60,213 bases of DNA from Bradyrhizobium sp. AS23.2 (GTDB taxonomy: Bacteria > Pseudomonadota > Alphaproteobacteria > Rhizobiales > Xanthobacteraceae), in the NCBI RefSeq assembly GCF_001908185.1, contig NZ_LGHM01000108.1:1-60213 (forward strand), read 5' to 3'. This document shows, piece after piece, positions 19,182 through 27,271 of the stretch. The position numbers and the translations under genes are program-made. Each line of letters begins with the position of its first letter. The stretch's first letter is position 1. A model generated the notes under the pieces. The model did no database searches and was not told the origin of the DNA. It worked only from the letters and a program-made list of their open reading frames with translations.

Positions 19182-19550
19182 ATGGTCAAAGCGCCCGCCT
19201 TCCTCCTGTTGTCGCTGGCGCTCGCCGGATGTGCCGTGGCCCCGCAGGCGCATCTTGTGTCCGATCCGGCCTTCAAGCCTGCGCGCTATGCCTGGGACGG
19301 TGCCGGCGAGGATCCCAATCAGCCGCGTTCCGCCTCAGGGCCATCGCGTACAACGCGCGCCGCCGCCGCATCCGAGCTCAACAGGTCGCAAGCCGGGCTT
19401 CAGCCCTATTCGAAGGAATGGTGGCAGGCCCAGGACGGCATCGAGGCCGAGCAGGACGCCAGGGTCAACCGCTCCCTCGTCATCTGCCAGGGCTGCCTCC
19501 GCCAACAGCCACAGCCAGAAGATGCGCGGCTGGCCAAAGCGTCCGATTGA
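19182..19550 (+). CDS. Small putative lipoprotein
   Basis: From the ATG at 19182 the product is 122 residues. The N-terminus MVKAPAFLLLSLALAGCAV is a lipoprotein signal with lipobox LAGC. The mature part is polar, with PYSKEWWQAQDGIEAEQDARVNRSLVICQGC near the end and no recognised domain. Two further cysteines (ICQGC) could bind metal or form a disulfide. It precedes a DUF3828 gene by 91 bp on the same strand. Function unknown. Confidence 0.7.
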   Translation: MVKAPAFLLLSLALAGCAVAPQAHLVSDPAFKPARYAWDGAGEDPNQPRSASGPSRTTRAAAASELNRSQAGLQPYSKEWWQAQDGIEAEQDARVNRSLVICQGCLRQQPQPEDARLAKASD

Positions 19551-19641
19551 ACCGAACGGCCCCTCGATCGGTCTACAGAGATACGCGCCGACGCTGGCCG
19601 CTCCGGCTCGGCGTCGCACGCCAGCATCAGAGGGACATTCC

Positions 19642-20157
19642 ATGCTCACCCGTCGGACCTTCGTCGCCGCCTCTCTGCTTGCCTCCGCCTCTCCGGCATT
19701 CGCCGTGATGCCTGCTCCAAGCGATCCCGTCGCCATCCTGACCGCGATCTACACCCGCGCGGCCAAGGGCAAGGGCGATGGCGGCGGCGCCTTCGTCATC
19801 GAGAACAAGGCGGCCAAGGGCAAATATCTCTCCCAGGCCCTGGTCGCGCTGTGGGCCAAGGCCGATGCGCATACGCCCAAGGGCGATATCGGGCCGGTCG
19901 ATTTCGATCCTGTCACCAATTCGCAGGACCCCGACGTTAAGTCGTTCAAGGTTGACGCCGAGAAGATGGAGGCCGACAAGGCGACGATCGCGGTGACCAT
20001 CACCGGCCACCGCAACGACCGCAAACCCGCCGACCAGATCGTGCGTTACGACTTCGTGCGCGAGGCCAACAGCTGGAGGATCGACGATATCAGGGGCTCG
20101 TCCGACGGCGAAGCCTGGTCGATCCGCAAGATGCTGACGGACTCGCTGAAGAGCTGA
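19642..20157 (+). CDS. DUF3828-like secreted protein
   Basis: From the ATG at 19642 the product is 171 residues with a signal peptide (MLTRRTFVAASLLASASPAFA; the twin-arginine-like RR may or may not be functional). The mature domain (PSDPVAILTAIYTRA to the C-terminus, with NSWRIDDIRG) resembles the DUF3828 / SnoaL-like fold of small secreted proteins. A longer in-frame extension to 19135 overlaps the preceding gene and is rejected. The next gene begins 11 bp later, so co-transcription is likely. Confidence 0.75.
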   Translation: MLTRRTFVAASLLASASPAFAVMPAPSDPVAILTAIYTRAAKGKGDGGGAFVIENKAAKGKYLSQALVALWAKADAHTPKGDIGPVDFDPVTNSQDPDVKSFKVDAEKMEADKATIAVTITGHRNDRKPADQIVRYDFVREANSWRIDDIRGSSDGEAWSIRKMLTDSLKS

Positions 20158-20168
20158 CCGGAGACGAC

Positions 20169-20444
20169 ATGAGCGACGTCATCGACAACAAGGCCCATCA
20201 CCGCTTCGAGCTTGAGGTTGAGGGCTACCTTGCGACCGGACACTACAAGCTCGACGGCAACGTCATCACCTTCGTGCATACCGAGGTGCCGAAAGAACTC
20301 GGCGGCAAGGGCATCGGCTCGAAGCTGGTGCAGGGCGCGCTCGACCAGGTCCGCGCGGCCGGATTGAAGCTGATCCCGGAGTGCCCGTTCGTGAAGGCGT
20401 GGATCGAGAAGCACCCGGACTATCAGGACCTGGTGAAGAAATGA
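20169..20444 (+). CDS. GNAT-family N-acetyltransferase-like small protein (copy 1)
   Basis: This 91-residue protein of the YidJ / COG2388 type has the acetyl-CoA-binding loop GGKGIGSKLVQGAL and a C-terminal ECPFVKAWIEKHPDYQDLV. It is much shorter than ordinary GNAT enzymes but matches this short family in length. A paralogue of the same size lies at 21578-21853, beyond a TPR gene on the opposite strand. The substrate is unknown. Confidence 0.85.
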   Translation: MSDVIDNKAHHRFELEVEGYLATGHYKLDGNVITFVHTEVPKELGGKGIGSKLVQGALDQVRAAGLKLIPECPFVKAWIEKHPDYQDLVKK

Positions 20445-20449
20445 GGATG

Positions 20450-20529
20450 GTCATTCCGGGGCGATGCGCAGCATCGAACCCGGAATCTCGAGATTCCGGG
20501 TTCGGCTCTGCGAGCCGCCCCGGAATGAC
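20450..20529. repeat. Nested palindromic repeat between convergent genes
   Basis: The outer arms GTCATTCCGGGG (20450-20461) and CCCCGGAATGAC (20518-20529) surround a perfect 30-bp palindrome (20475-20504) centred on TCTCGAGA. It lies between the convergent GNAT and TPR genes and may terminate both. This is another dispersed Bradyrhizobium-type family. Confidence 0.75.
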
Positions 20530-20537
20530 GGCGACAA

Positions 20538-21473
20538 CTACAACGCCCCGAGCTTCCTCAAAGACTCCTGCGCCATCGGCAAGCCCGGCTTCAACTCCAG
20601 CGCCTTCCTGAAATCAGAGATCGCGCCCTGCTTGTCGCCGACCCGCAAGCGGGCCTGACCGCGGTTGTTCCAGGAGAACACGTCGGAGGGATCGTATTGC
20701 AGCGCCTTGTCGTAGTCGGCGAGGCCACCCTTGTTGTCGCCCTGGTAGAGGCGGATCATGCCGCGATTGCGCCAGCCGCGTGCGTCGGTCGGTGCGATGC
20801 GGATCGCCTCGCCATAGTCGGCGGCGGCGCGGTCGAGCTGCTCGCTGTCGCGATAGACGTTGCCGCGATCGATATAGGCGAGCAGGTTCGGCGCGAGCTT
20901 GATCCGCATGGTGTAGTCGGCGATGGCATGCACCATGTCGTGCCTGCGATAGTAGACCAGCCCGCGATTGGTATAGGCCGTGGCATAGTTGGGATCGCGC
21001 TTGATCGCGGCGTCGAAGTCGGCGAACGCGCCGTCGAGATCGCCCTTGTTGTAGCGGGACTCGCCGCGATTGCTGTAGGCCAGCGCCAGCGATGGATCGA
21101 GCTTGATGGCCTCGTCGTAATCGGCGATGGCGCGATCGTAGTCGCGCTTGAAACTATAGACGCGGCCACGATTGTTGTAGGCGCAGGCATAGGCCGGATT
21201 GAGCCTGACCGCCTCGTCGAGATCGGACAACGCGGCATCGAGCTCGCGCCTCTCGGTGAGCCCGTGGCCGCGATTGCAATAGGCGCCGGCGAGCCTGTGC
21301 CCGCTCTCGCTCTTCGTATCGATCACGGTCGAGCAGGCCTTGACCCGCTCTTCCGGCGTGCTGGTCAGCCCGACGCACGCGTCCCAGGCCGGACCGCCTT
21401 CGGCCGAGGCCGGCACTGGCGCGGACGAGGCGAGCGTGGCGAGCAACGCCATGAGACTGAGCGGGACACGCAT
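20538..21473 (-). CDS. Secreted tetratricopeptide-repeat protein
   Basis: This protein of 311 residues has a signal peptide (to about residue 24, ending PASAEG) followed by six or seven TPR units, such as AYNNRGRVYSFKRDYDRAIA and AYSNRGESRYNKGDLDGAFA. The repeats run from about residue 60 to the end and form a protein-binding solenoid, probably in the periplasm. Partners are unknown. The gene is alone on its strand between two GNAT paralogues. Confidence 0.88.
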   Translation of the reverse strand: MRVPLSLMALLATLASSAPVPASAEGGPAWDACVGLTSTPEERVKACSTVIDTKSESGHRLAGAYCNRGHGLTERRELDAALSDLDEAVRLNPAYACAYNNRGRVYSFKRDYDRAIADYDEAIKLDPSLALAYSNRGESRYNKGDLDGAFADFDAAIKRDPNYATAYTNRGLVYYRRHDMVHAIADYTMRIKLAPNLLAYIDRGNVYRDSEQLDRAAADYGEAIRIAPTDARGWRNRGMIRLYQGDNKGGLADYDKALQYDPSDVFSWNNRGQARLRVGDKQGAISDFRKALELKPGLPMAQESLRKLGAL

Positions 21474-21577
21474 TTTCCGGATATCTCCCCTGCGGCAACC
21501 TCCCTTGGTCGCATCTTGGCAAGGACCGGTTCAGGCGCCTAGATCAGGGAAGAAGCAGCACCTCGGAAGGATCTTGC

Positions 21578-21853
21578 ATGGCGGCATTGGTACGGGACAA
21601 CAAGGACGGGAGCCGCTTCGAGCTGGACGTCGGGAGCGAGGTCGCCTTCGCCAATTACCGGCTGACGCCGTCGGCCGTGATCATCACCCACACCGAGACC
21701 TCGCGCGCGCTCCGCGGCCGCGGCATCGGATCCGAGCTGATCAAGGGCGCGCTGGACTTGATCCGGCGCGACGGCAAGAAGGTGATCGCCGGCTGCGGTT
21801 TCGTCGTCGACTATCTCGAGAGGCATCCGGACGATGCTGACCTCGTCGCCTGA
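21578..21853 (+). CDS. GNAT-family N-acetyltransferase-like small protein (copy 2)
   Basis: Also 91 residues and related to the gene at 20169: it shares FELDV, ITHTE, RGRGIGSELIKGALD and a C-terminal FVVDYLERHPDDADLV. The acetyl-CoA loop RGRGIGSEL is intact. The pair probably arose by duplication, and the copies have diverged clearly. It ends against a strong two-way terminator. Confidence 0.85.
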   Translation: MAALVRDNKDGSRFELDVGSEVAFANYRLTPSAVIITHTETSRALRGRGIGSELIKGALDLIRRDGKKVIAGCGFVVDYLERHPDDADLVA

Positions 21854-21865
21854 ATTAAACGCAAA

Positions 21866-21889
21866 AGGGCCCGCGAGATCGCGGGCCCT
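21866..21889. terminator. Bidirectional terminator between GNAT copy 2 and DUF3597
   Basis: A perfect 10-bp stem, AGGGCCCGCG (21866-21875) with CGCGGGCCCT (21880-21889), encloses a tetraloop. It sits between two convergent stop codons, preceded by AAAA on the plus strand. Confidence 0.75.
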
Positions 21890-21910
21890 GTGCTTCGACC
21901 GCGGGATCGG

Positions 21911-22324
21911 TCAGTGCTTGATTTCCGGCGGCAGCTTGCCGCCATTGGCGGCGAGCTTGGACATCACCTGCTTGTGCAACCAGACATTCATGCTCGCGGA
22001 ATCATTGGTGTCGCCGCTGTAGCCGAGCTCCTTGGCGAGATCCTTGCGCGCGGCAAGGCTGGAGTCGATGTCGAGCGCCTTCATGAGGTCGACGATCGAG
22101 GTCCGCCATTCGAGCTTCTCGCCCTTGTGCGCGGCCACCGCCTTGTCAACTATCGCGGCGACGTCCACCGTTGCGGCGGGCGCCGCAGCGGGAGCTGACG
22201 ACAGCGTCGATCCGCTCGGCGCGGCCCCTGCGGGCGCGCTGCCCGACGGTGTGTTGCCCGTGGGTGCGGCGGAAGCCGGATGGCCGCCGAAGATCGCGCC
22301 CATGATTTTTCCAAAAATGCTCAT
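21911..22324 (-). CDS. DUF3597 family protein
   Basis: From the ATG at 22324 (MSIFGKIMGAIFGG) the product is 137 residues. A short start and an Ala/Pro/Gly-rich linker (residues 15-50) lead to a conserved C-terminal domain with EWRTSIVDLMKALDIDSSL and RKDLAKELGYSGDTNDSASMNVWLH, typical of DUF3597. The function is unknown. The start further up at 22369 lacks support from this family. Confidence 0.82.
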   Translation of the reverse strand: MSIFGKIMGAIFGGHPASAAPTGNTPSGSAPAGAAPSGSTLSSAPAAAPAATVDVAAIVDKAVAAHKGEKLEWRTSIVDLMKALDIDSSLAARKDLAKELGYSGDTNDSASMNVWLHKQVMSKLAANGGKLPPEIKH

Positions 22325-22657
22325 GTCTATTCCCCGAAAAGGATCCGTTGGAAGCGCCTTGATCGGCACTTATAGACCAACTTTCTGCGTTGCGCCCGCG
22401 GAGTTCTGCGAACCAACAAGCAGCATGAGCTTATCTGCGGCGAAATGACGACCGAATGACACATTCGAGGTTGCAATGCGGCATCGAATTTCACCCAAGC
22501 GTGAGGGACAGGACTCGGAATTGAGGGTACGCTTGACGCTCAGCTCGCGATGCCATCCGGAATTCGCGTCTGGTGGGAATCGCGAAACTTCAAGAAGCGG
22601 CCGCTTGCGCCGTTTGCCGGCGCCGAATTCGGCTGCATGGCAAGGGAGCTAGCGACC

Positions 22658-23566
22658 ATGGCCACATTCTACCAAGGCAATGTGCCCACGACGGCCCAGA
22701 CCGCCGACGCGGCTGGACCGGAGATCCGAACCATCCAACTGTCCGACCTGCACGACGCGCTCAAGCTCGGCTGGGAAGATTTCAAGGCCGTTCCGAGCCA
22801 CGCCATCATCCTGTGCGTGATCTATCCGGTGCTGGGCCTCGTGCTCGCCCGCGTGGTGATGGGCTATTCGGTACTGCCGCTTCTGTTTCCGCTGGCCGCG
22901 GGCTTTGCCCTGATCGGTCCGTTCGCCGCTCTCGGCCTCTATGAGCTCTCGAGCCGGCGCGAACGCGGCGAAGACGCGAGCGCCTGGGATGCCATGGAGG
23001 TGCTGCGCTCGCCTTCGTTCGGTGCGATGCTCGGCCTCGGCACGCTGCTGCTCGCCTTGTTCGTGACCTGGGTTGCGACCGCGCAGGCGATCTATGTCGC
23101 GGCGTTCGGCTATGAGGGCGTCACCGGCATCTCGGATTTCATGACGCGCGTGCTGACGACGCAGCAAGGCTGGTGGCTGATCGTGGTCGGCTGCGGCACA
23201 GGCTTCCTGTTCGCGCTCGCTGCGCTCTGCATCAGCGCCGTGTCGTTCCCCTTGATGCTCGACCGCCACGCCGGCGCGTTCGAGGCGATGGTGACTTCGC
23301 TGCGCGTGGTCGCCAGGAACCCGGTGCCGATGGCGGCCTGGGGCCTGATCGTGGCGGTGCTGTTGGCGCTCGGCACGATCCCCGCCTTCCTCGGCCTCGC
23401 CGTGGTGATCCCCCTGCTCGGCCACGCAACCTGGCACCTCTATCGCAAGGTGATCGTGTCCGCGCCCGATGCACGCCCGGTGCCGCCGCCGCCGCATCGT
23501 CCGCGCAAGCCGGCCGCCGACTTCCCCGCCAACCTCTTCCCCTGGCGGAATCGGACGGACGCCTGA
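22658..23566 (+). CDS. DUF2189 family integral membrane protein
   Basis: From the ATG at 22658, preceded by AAGGGAG at good spacing, the product is 302 residues. Six predicted membrane helices run through the middle (for example AIILCVIYPVLGLVLARVV and MLGLGTLLLALFVTWVATA). The charged segment SSRRERGEDASAWDAM between helices and the C-terminal HATWHLYRKVI are typical of DUF2189. The substrate or role is unknown. A hairpin follows the stop codon. Confidence 0.85.
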   Translation: MATFYQGNVPTTAQTADAAGPEIRTIQLSDLHDALKLGWEDFKAVPSHAIILCVIYPVLGLVLARVVMGYSVLPLLFPLAAGFALIGPFAALGLYELSSRRERGEDASAWDAMEVLRSPSFGAMLGLGTLLLALFVTWVATAQAIYVAAFGYEGVTGISDFMTRVLTTQQGWWLIVVGCGTGFLFALAALCISAVSFPLMLDRHAGAFEAMVTSLRVVARNPVPMAAWGLIVAVLLALGTIPAFLGLAVVIPLLGHATWHLYRKVIVSAPDARPVPPPPHRPRKPAADFPANLFPWRNRTDA

Positions 23567-23580
23567 CGATATCGTGACAT

Positions 23581-23610
23581 GCGATCCTGCCCCGGGTCGG
23601 GCAGGATCGC
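23581..23610 (+). terminator. Hairpin after the DUF2189 gene
   Basis: A 12-bp stem, GCGATCCTGCCC with GGGCAGGATCGC, encloses a 6-nt loop and starts 15 bp after the stop codon. There is no T tract, so termination strength is uncertain. Confidence 0.6.
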
Positions 23611-23696
23611 GCATTGTCATACGCCTTGCTTTGGCCGCGGTTACAACCGAGATTGCCGCCGCCGGCCAGGCCATTTCACGGAATCGATCTACTCGA

Positions 23697-24521
23697 ATGA
23701 CCCCGACGATTTCTCGTCTCGCCCTCGCAGCCTTCGCCCTCTCCGCTTCGATCATTTCTGCCGAGCCAGCGCTCGCTGCGGTCGCCTGCGGCTCAGGCAA
23801 TTTCGACGCCTGGCTTGCGGACTTCAAAACCGACGCCGCGGCCAAAGGCATCTCACAGCAAGCCATCACCGCCGGGCTTGCCGGCGTAACGCTCGATCAG
23901 AGCGTGCTCAACCGCGACCGCTCGCAAAAGGTCTTCACCCAGACCTTCGAGGAGTTTTCCGGCCGCATGGTGCCGCCGCGCATGCAGCGCGGCTCCAACA
24001 TGATGAAACAATACGGCTCGGTGCTGTCGCGCATCGAACAGACCTACGGCGTGCCGGGCGAGGTGCTGGTCGCGATCTGGGGTCTCGAGACCGATTTCGG
24101 CGTCAACACCGGCAAGTTTGCAACCATCCGCTCGCTGGCGACGCTGGCCTATGACTGCCGGCGCGCCGAGCAGTTTCGTGGCGAGCTGATGGATGCGCTA
24201 CGCATCGTCCAGCGCGGCGACCTGGCACCCGGCGACATGCGCGGCGCCTGGGCCGGCGAGCTCGGCCAGACCCAGTTCATGCCCTCGTCTTGGCTGAAAT
24301 ACGCCGTCGATTTCGACGGCAACGGCAAGCGGGATCTGCTTCACAACGCGCCCGACGTGCTCGCCTCCACCGCCAACTATCTCGCCGGCTACGGCTGGCA
24401 GCGCGGCAAGGATTGGCAGCCCGGCAGCCCTAACTTCGCAGTGCTACTGCAGTGGAACAAGAGCGAGGTCTATTCCAAGACCGTCGCATATTTCGCCACC
24501 CAGCTCGCGCACGCTCCTTAA
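23697..24521 (+). CDS. Lytic murein transglycosylase, MltB-like
   Basis: This enzyme cuts glycan strands of peptidoglycan, leaving 1,6-anhydro ends. The 274-residue product has a signal peptide (MTPTISRLALAAFALSASI... to about residue 27), then the SLT_2 domain with the catalytic glutamate in AIWGLETDFG and conserved segments GAWAGELGQTQFMPSSW and DFDGNGKRDL. The C-terminal peptidoglycan-binding domain seen in some relatives is absent. The chosen ATG at 23697 starts the signal peptide; an upstream frame overlaps the DUF2189 gene and is rejected. Confidence 0.92.
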   Translation: MTPTISRLALAAFALSASIISAEPALAAVACGSGNFDAWLADFKTDAAAKGISQQAITAGLAGVTLDQSVLNRDRSQKVFTQTFEEFSGRMVPPRMQRGSNMMKQYGSVLSRIEQTYGVPGEVLVAIWGLETDFGVNTGKFATIRSLATLAYDCRRAEQFRGELMDALRIVQRGDLAPGDMRGAWAGELGQTQFMPSSWLKYAVDFDGNGKRDLLHNAPDVLASTANYLAGYGWQRGKDWQPGSPNFAVLLQWNKSEVYSKTVAYFATQLAHAP

Positions 24522-24542
24522 GACTCATCCAAACAAACGCGT

Positions 24543-24569
24543 AGGGCCGATCGCCGAGCGACCGGCCCT
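24543..24569. terminator. Hairpin between convergent transglycosylase and small-protein genes
   Basis: Arms AGGGCCG and CGGCCCT enclose a loop that can form a smaller inner stem. It lies between two convergent stop codons, with CTCT on the plus side. Confidence 0.5.
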
Positions 24570-24581
24570 CTCTTGGTGCGT

Positions 24582-24845
24582 TTACTTACCCGTGGTGGCG
24601 TGTATCGCCTTGTTCAGGTGCATCCCGCACGCACCCATTTTGCCGTTGAGCAGCGAGTCCTGCGCGGCCGCGATCTCCTTCTGCGCGACATTCTTGCTGT
24701 CGCCGTCGGGCATGGCCTCGATCGCGGTCTCCGTGTGCTCCAGATTCGCCGAGCTGCAGCCGCCCATGGCGTGCTTGGCGGCCTGGGCCGGCGCGACGGC
24801 GAACGCGACGGCAGCAATTGCGATAACCCCGAGTAACTTCGTCAT
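24582..24845 (-). CDS. Small secreted protein of unknown function
   Basis: From the ATG at 24845, preceded by GAAGGAAAG, the product is 87 residues with a signal peptide (MTKLLGVIAIAAVAFAVAPAQA). The mature part includes GGCSSANLEHTETAIEAMPDGDSK, then AAQDSLLNGKMGACGMHLNKAIHATTGK. Its two cysteines could form a disulfide. The small helical protein resembles other short periplasmic proteins of rhizobia but no named family is recognised. A longer frame running to 25196 is not supported. Confidence 0.75.
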   Translation of the reverse strand: MTKLLGVIAIAAVAFAVAPAQAAKHAMGGCSSANLEHTETAIEAMPDGDSKNVAQKEIAAAQDSLLNGKMGACGMHLNKAIHATTGK

Positions 24846-25558
24846 GACGTTACTTTCCTTCTCTTGTTCTTTGGACAGCCCGCGACATTGCGGAATCTGC
24901 GACATGACTTTCCTCCGGACGCGGCAACTTGCCGCAATAAATTCCCCGCGAGAATTGCGTGATGTTGCGCGCTGCGCAGAGCCGCATGCGGAATTTCCGA
25001 TTTTCATTACATCCTCGTAATCAATGCCACACGCTTGGCGTGTGTGCGTTGCACCAGCGAGGCGGCAGGCACCTCCTGATGACGCCAGGTGCTTCGTCCG
25101 GCCTTGCAGCGCTTCGCCGGACGGATCTCGCCGTCCGCGGGGGGGGGCGAATCGTCCGGGTACCCCTGCTGCCAGTCCACAGTCTGGCTCGACCAAAAAA
25201 CGAATATAAATTCATTTTTATAGTTCCACTCTCATGCGATTCGCGCATACGAGACTTGGGCGCAGAGGCTGACAGATCGCCTTGCAGGGAGCGGGAACGA
25301 AACTTATTTCCGCAATGCTCGGAACTCGGCAAAATGTTGTAACCCTGTGAATCTACGGAGATTTATAGCATTTCATTCCGTGTTCCGCCTACCCTTTGGG
25401 CGAGACTGCCCTCCGGTTAATCGTTCGTTACCGCCGCTATGCGTTCTTTGCTTAGCTGCACCGCAACATCGGAACTTTCGCAGTGCACCACGCTCATCTA
25501 TATTCATTTCAACGATGAGGCCCGGGCAAGGGCTGAATCGAACTACAGGAGACTACCA
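24846..25558. other. 713-bp region without a supported gene
   Basis: It contains a 7-bp hairpin at 25028-25044 (CACACGC/GCGTGTG), a second stem pair GTCCGGC/GCCGGAC near 25096-25122, a 9-base G run at 25139-25147, and an AT-rich stretch around 25197-25221 that resembles a promoter. A small RNA or the leader of the DUF1127 gene is possible but not shown. Confidence 0.4.
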
Positions 25559-25711
25559 ATGCTGCTCTCGTTCATCCGCATGATCCAGGCTTTCCGGGAC
25601 TATCAGCGCAATGTTGCCGAGCTGTCCCAGCTCAGCGATCGCGAGCTGGCCGACATCGGCCTCGATCGCTCGGACATCCCGCGCGTTGCCGCCGGTCAGT
25701 ATCAGGGCTGA
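25559..25711 (+). CDS. DUF1127 (YjiS-like) small protein
   Basis: A 50-residue protein with the DUF1127 core ELSQLSDRELADIGLDRSDI and an N-terminal amphipathic helix (MLLSFIRMIQAFRDYQRN). It starts at 25559 after CAGGAGA. Small DUF1127 proteins in alphaproteobacteria are basic or helical and some bind RNA or affect stress and phosphate responses; this one's role is unknown. A terminator hairpin follows at 25745. Confidence 0.85.
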   Translation: MLLSFIRMIQAFRDYQRNVAELSQLSDRELADIGLDRSDIPRVAAGQYQG

Positions 25712-25744
25712 TTTCCTTCAGCCCTTAACCGGACGAATCGATAG

Positions 25745-25763
25745 CGCCCGCCTCGTGCGGGCG
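25745..25763 (+). terminator. Terminator after the DUF1127 gene
   Basis: A 7-bp stem, CGCCCGC with GCGGGCG, encloses a 5-nt loop and is followed by TTGTCGTTTC. It is separated from the stop codon by 33 bp. Confidence 0.65.
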
Positions 25764-25837
25764 TTGTCGTTTCTGATGGCAGAAAACTCGATCTCGGCGA
25801 TTCCACTGACCGCCGAAAAGCGCTACCTGTCCGCCCC

Positions 25838-27264
25838 ATGACAGGACCCCTATCCAATACCGTGCACGTCATCGGCGCCGGCCTTGCCGGTTCAGAAGCC
25901 GCCTGGCAGGTGGCCAAAGCCGGCGTGCCCGTGGTGCTGCACGAGATGCGGCCGACCCGCATGACGGAGGCGCACCGCACCGACGGGCTCGCCGAGCTCG
26001 TCTGCTCCAATTCGTTCCGCTCGGACGACGCCGCCAACAACGCTGTCGGCCTCTTGCACGCGGAGATGCGCCGCCTCGACTCGCTGATCATGCGCGCGGC
26101 CGACGCCAACCAGGTGCCCGCCGGCGGCGCGCTCGCGTCGACCGCGAGGGCTTTTCCGCGGCTGTGACCAAGGCGCTCAACGAGCATCCCCTCATTGAGA
26201 TCGCCCGTGGCGAGATCGCAGGCCTGCCGCCGGCCGACTGGAGCAACGTCATCGTTGCGACGGGCCCCCTCACCTCCGCACCGCTCGCCGACGCCATCCG
26301 TGCACTCACTGACGAGAGCGCGCTCGCCTTCTTCGACGCGATCGCGCCGATCGTGCACCGCGAGTCCATCGACATGTCGGTAGCCTGGTTCCAGTCGCGC
26401 TACGACAAGGTCGGTCCCGGCGGCAACGGCGCCGACTACATCAACTGCCCCATGACCAAGGAGCAGTATGACGGATTCGTCGCCGCGCTGATCGCCGGCG
26501 AGAAGACCGAGTTCAAGGAATGGGAGACCAACACGCCCTATTTCGACGGCTGCCTGCCGATCGAGGTCATGGCGGAGCGCGGCCCCGAGACGCTGCGCCA
26601 CGGCCCGATGAAGCCGGTCGGCCTCACCAATCCGCACGATCCGGCGACGAAAGCCTACGCGATCGTGCAGCTGCGCCAGGACAACAAGCTCGGCACGCTC
26701 TACAACATCGTCGGCTTCCAGACGAAGCTGAAATACGGCGAGCAGCAGCGCATCTTCCGCAGCATTCCCGGGCTGGAAAAGGCCGAGTTCGCCCGCCTCG
26801 GCGGTCTGCATCGCAACACCTTCCTCAACTCGCCGAAGCTGCTCGACGGCCAGTTGCGCCTGCGCGCACAGCCGCGGCTGCGCTTTGCCGGTCAGATGAC
26901 GGGCTGCGAGGGTTATGTGGAGTCGGCCAGCGTCGGCCTGATCGCAGGCGTCTATGCGGCCGCAGATGCACGCGGCCAAACGCTGGAGAGCCCACCCGGC
27001 ACGACCGCGCTCGGATCGCTGCTCGGCCACATTACCGGCGGCCATATCGAGACCATCGAGCCGGGCACGCGCTCGTTCCAGCCGATGAACATCAATTTCG
27101 GCCTGTTCCCGCCGCTCGCGACCGTTCCGACGAAGAAGCCCGATGGCACGCGCTTGCGCGGCAACGAGAAGACGGTGGCCAAGAAGCAGGCGATGAGTGC
27201 ACGGGCGCTCGCCGATCTCGATCGCTGGATCGCGGATCACCTGCACATAGCCGCTGCGGCGTGA
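25838..27264 (+). pseudogene. trmFO: Folate-dependent tRNA methyltransferase TrmFO, frameshifted
   Basis: TrmFO uses methylenetetrahydrofolate and FADH2 to methylate uridine 54 of tRNA. The reading frame is broken near 26135-26137. The first part (25838 to there) ends ...NQVPAGGALA and the second continues VDREGFSAAVTKALNEHP in the next frame, as if one G of a GG pair were missing. With the base restored the protein would be 475 residues, the usual length. The FAD-binding motif GAGLAGSEAAWQVA is at residues 13-26 and the later AGQMTGCEGYVESASVGLIAG is intact. The next gene begins 7 bp downstream. Sequence error is more likely than a true mutation. Confidence 0.88.
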
Positions 27265-27271
27265 GTTTTCG

